Shown here one piece after another: positions 28,180 through 29,048 of a stretch of 29,048 bases of DNA. The first letter of the stretch is position 1, and each line of letters starts with the position of its first letter. The stretch spans positions 1-29,048 of the forward strand of contig JAQWON010000051.1 in assembly GCA_029245825.1 (NCBI GenBank), written 5' to 3'. Source of the stretch: Flavobacteriaceae bacterium (GTDB lineage: Bacteria > Bacteroidota > Bacteroidia > Flavobacteriales > Flavobacteriaceae). The notes beneath the pieces were generated by a model. That model saw only the letters and a program-made list of their open reading frames with translations. It did not search any database and was not told where the DNA came from. The translations under genes and the position numbers were made by a program.

Positions 28180-28187
28180 CAAAGATA
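28180..28187 (-). promoter_or_regulatory. Candidate -7 box (TATCTTTG) for ruvB-queG
   Basis: Exact TAnnTTTG on the minus strand in the 53-base gap between cytochrome oxidase subunit I and ruvB, ending 6 bases before the ruvB ATG. No TTTG at standard -33 spacing. If used, the ruvB mRNA would have almost no 5' leader. Confidence 0.4.
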
Positions 28188-28226
28188 AATGATTAAATGA
28201 ATAGCGGATATAGAATTAAATTGCAA

Positions 28227-29048
28227 TTAATGTTGTAACTCTTTTTCGCCTTTCTTTAATGGAACATTTTGTGGAACAAAATCTTCCTTATATCCAGGTT
28301 TAGAATAATCATATGCCCATCTATGAACGTGAGGTATTTCCCCTTCCCAATTTCCATGGAAATGTTTAATAGGGGCAGTCCATTCCAATGTGTTAGATTT
28401 CCATGGATTTTGTTCAGTTGGTTTGCCATGGAACATACTGTATATAAAGTTATAAAGAAAAACTAATTGTGCTAAACCAGCGGTTAGTGCAAAAATAGTA
28501 ATAGTTACGTTTATATCTGATAAATCATCAAAATACGGAAATGCGGTATTCGTATAATATCTTCTAGGTAATCCTGCCATTCCAATAAAATGCATTGGAA
28601 AGAAAATACCATAAGCACAAACTACTGTAACCCAAAAATGAAAATATCCCATGTTTTTGTTCATCATACGACCAAACATTTTTGGAAACCAATGATAAAC
28701 TCCAGCAAATAAACCATATAGAGCAGAAATTCCCATAACAAGATGAAAATGGGCAACAACAAAATAAGTATCATGTACATTAATATCTAATGTGCTATCT
28801 CCAAGAATAATACCTGTTAGACCTCCAGAAATAAATGTAGAAACTAATGCAATTGAAAATAACATTGCTGGGTTAAGTTGGAGATTACCCTTCCATAAAG
28901 TAGCAATATAATTAAAAGCCTTAACTGCCGAAGGAATTGCAATTAATAAAGTTGTAAAGGTAAAAACAGATCCTAAAAAAGGGTTCATCCCTGCAATAAA
29001 CATATGATGTCCCCATACAATTGTTGAAAGGAAGGCGATTGCAAGAAT
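28227..29048 (-). CDS. ctaD: Cytochrome c oxidase subunit I (C-terminal part; 5' end outside window)
   Basis: The visible 273 residues are the C-terminal half of the catalytic haem-copper subunit of aa3-type oxidase in the inner membrane. The frame is open to the right edge: the residues before the first in-window Met read ILAIAFLSTIVWGHH, so translation does not start at 29003. WGHHMF carries the CuB histidines, and HDTYFVVAHFHLVMG carries the histidines for haem a3 and haem a. Several hydrophobic helices follow, then a polar tail with WEGEIPHVHRWAYDYSKPG typical of Bacteroidetes sequences. It reduces oxygen to water. No sign of damage in the visible part. Confidence 0.97.
   Translation of the reverse strand: MLAIAFLSTIVWGHHMFIAGMNPFLGSVFTFTTLLIAIPSAVKAFNYIATLWKGNLQLNPAMLFSIALVSTFISGGLTGIILGDSTLDINVHDTYFVVAHFHLVMGISALYGLFAGVYHWFPKMFGRMMNKNMGYFHFWVTVVCAYGIFFPMHFIGMAGLPRRYYTNTAFPYFDDLSDINVTITIFALTAGLAQLVFLYNFIYSMFHGKPTEQNPWKSNTLEWTAPIKHFHGNWEGEIPHVHRWAYDYSKPGYKEDFVPQNVPLKKGEKELQH

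Noticed and set aside
28269..28466. 65-residue plus-strand open frame
   Set aside because: Antisense to the conserved C-terminal tail of cytochrome c oxidase subunit I.

Overview
The window looks like a chromosomal segment of an AT-rich marine flavobacterium (Bacteroidota). The evidence is a SusC/SusD outer-membrane pair, many lipoproteins with loose Bacteroidetes-type lipoboxes, TAnnTTTG promoter boxes, near absence of Shine-Dalgarno sequences, and a cytochrome oxidase subunit I - ruvB - queG block of the kind I associate with Flavobacteriaceae. All 15 genes whose ends lie in the window stop at TAA (13) or TGA (2). No tRNA, rRNA, CRISPR array, transposase or integrase was seen, and no gene-free stretch exceeds about 210 bases.

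Region 1 (1-3753, minus strand) reads lacI-type regulator, then a vanadium-haloperoxidase/PAP2-type lipoprotein, then an MFS sugar-transporter-like gene that runs off the left edge. Region 2 (3754-3962) is the divergent control region. It holds a LacI-type operator palindrome centred on CG, a -7 box for the regulator and a second inverted repeat close to susC. Region 3 (3963-8600) is susC-susD, closed by a strong intrinsic terminator. Region 4 (8628-19004) holds three roughly 1,090-residue paralogous lipoproteins made of FG-GAP/VCBS repeats around a central ASPIC/UnbV domain, plus one small unrecognised lipoprotein. The middle paralog carries a single in-frame TAG but is otherwise intact to its end. 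Region 5 (19071-26232) is a four-gene module of a type best known from Planctomycetes: a haem-motif DUF1549/LamG/DUF1553 lipoprotein, a Tat-exported DUF1501 protein, a Tat-exported NHL-type propeller, and a DUF2231 membrane protein fused to a cytochrome c domain and leucine-rich repeats. Region 6 (26229-29048, minus strand) is housekeeping: queG, ruvB and the C-terminal part of cytochrome oxidase subunit I.

Read as one system, regions 1-5 look like a nutrient-acquisition locus. LacI would sense an imported ligand, SusCD would bring it across the outer membrane, the giant propeller lipoproteins would bind or process it outside or in the periplasm, the haem and Tat-exported proteins would carry out envelope redox or hydrolytic chemistry, and the MFS carrier would finish uptake. 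There is no recognisable glycoside hydrolase, polysaccharide lyase, classical sulfatase or peptidase, so the substrate and chemistry cannot be named from sequence. That gap, the triple propeller set and the coupling to haem proteins make the locus the most interesting candidate for an undescribed system here.
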